A DNA stretch of 64,000 bases from the NCBI RefSeq assembly GCF_001598255.1, contig NZ_BCYP01000011.1, forward strand, positions 150,495 to 214,494, read 5' to 3'. Position 1 is the stretch's first letter; each line of letters opens with the position of its first letter. This DNA is from Mitsuaria chitosanitabida ATCC BAA-476 = NBRC 102408 (GTDB lineage: Bacteria; Pseudomonadota; Gammaproteobacteria; Burkholderiales; Burkholderiaceae_C). Positions 63,814-64,000 of the stretch are shown piece by piece. The notes beneath the pieces were generated by a model that was not told the origin of the DNA, searched no databases, and saw only the letters and a list, made by a program, of their open reading frames with translations. The translations under genes were made by a program, and so were the position numbers.

Positions 63814-64000
63814 TCGGTCAAGAGGTGAACCGCATGCTAGAGATCGAGGTCGCGCCCGGCTCGCGGAAAAGGGTCAGAGGGCCCTGCGAAAGTGACGCGG
63901 ATGGGCCGACGGGGAGGGCGGTGGCCGAGGCGTGTCGTCGGTCGATGCCCAAACGAAAAGAGCCGCAAGAACAAATGTCCTTGCGGCTCTCCGAGATGAA
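63814..64000. other. Right-edge intergenic region
   Basis: I see no gene. The only structure is the terminator at its right end; the rest is presumably the promoter region of the 119-residue hypothetical gene. Confidence 0.5.
63951..63990 (-). terminator. Intrinsic terminator of a gene beyond the right edge
   Basis: AGAGCCGCAAG/CTTGCGGCTCT (63959-63990) is an 11-bp stem with a 10-base loop. On the minus strand it is followed by TTTTCGTTT, so it ends a minus-strand transcript coming from outside the window. Confidence 0.8.

Overview
The window is a contiguous, GC-rich stretch of a bacterial chromosome. Gene content and order point to a betaproteobacterium of the order Burkholderiales, probably close to the Roseateles/Mitsuaria/Rubrivivax group. 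The supporting blocks are surE-pcm-nlpD-rpoS, carA-carB-greA, yhbY/rlmE-ftsH-folP-glmM-pstSCAB-phoU-phoB-phoR and trxA-rho-rpmE2. The placement is an inference from synteny and protein style; no rRNA gene is present. I see no insertion sequence, integrase, prophage or CRISPR array. Nearly all genes look intact; only the CaiB-type gene at the left edge is cut by the window.

Region 1 (1-5.5 kb): a CoA-transferase plus Bug-type solute-binding protein operon divergent from an IclR regulator with two operator-like palindromes, then a LuxR-type response regulator and a quinone oxidoreductase. Region 2 (5.6-12.2 kb): stationary-phase and repair block surE-pcm-nlpD-rpoS, then rlmD, a BI-1 family membrane protein and a GlcG/HbpS-like protein. 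RpoS carries an unusual His/Asp/Gly-rich N-terminal extension. Region 3 (12.5-31.3 kb): housekeeping chain carAB, greA, DUF4149, yhbY/rlmE, ftsH, folP, glmM, followed by the complete phosphate-starvation system pstSCAB-phoU-phoBR with Pho-box repeats ahead of pstS. Region 4 (31.3-42.3 kb): a polytopic glycosyltransferase-like protein, rpmE2-rho-trxA, and the AddB/AddA recombination nuclease-helicase pair. A palindromic repeat element is inserted in frame in addB and recurs just after addA. Region 5 (42.3-48.1 kb): small hypotheticals, a GST, tRNA-Arg(TCT), an OPT-family transporter and an acyltransferase.

Region 6 (48.3-57.8 kb) is the most distinctive part. A degenerate HD-GYP-like protein converges on a diguanylate cyclase, followed by a stress cluster: four universal stress proteins, a Crp/Fnr regulator, a zinc alcohol dehydrogenase, a beta-CASP RNase-type metallo-hydrolase and a tiny DUF2892 membrane protein. 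FNR-like TTG-N8-CAA sites sit ahead of several of these units. In three cases the site is exactly 22 bases from a -10-like hexamer, the geometry of a class II FNR promoter. The resident regulator keeps the FNR-type recognition residues (E..SR) but lacks the FNR cysteine cluster. This looks like a low-oxygen or energy-stress regulon with an atypical sensor.

Region 7 (57.8-64 kb): a Gre-like factor translationally coupled to a GST, an ion-channel-like protein, a MocR-type regulator, an AraC regulator and hypotheticals.

A theme across the window is probable leaderless transcription: surE, rlmD, rlmE, yhbY and perhaps addB have a -10-like hexamer ending six to eight bases before the start codon. 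yhbY and rlmE appear to share one symmetric -10.
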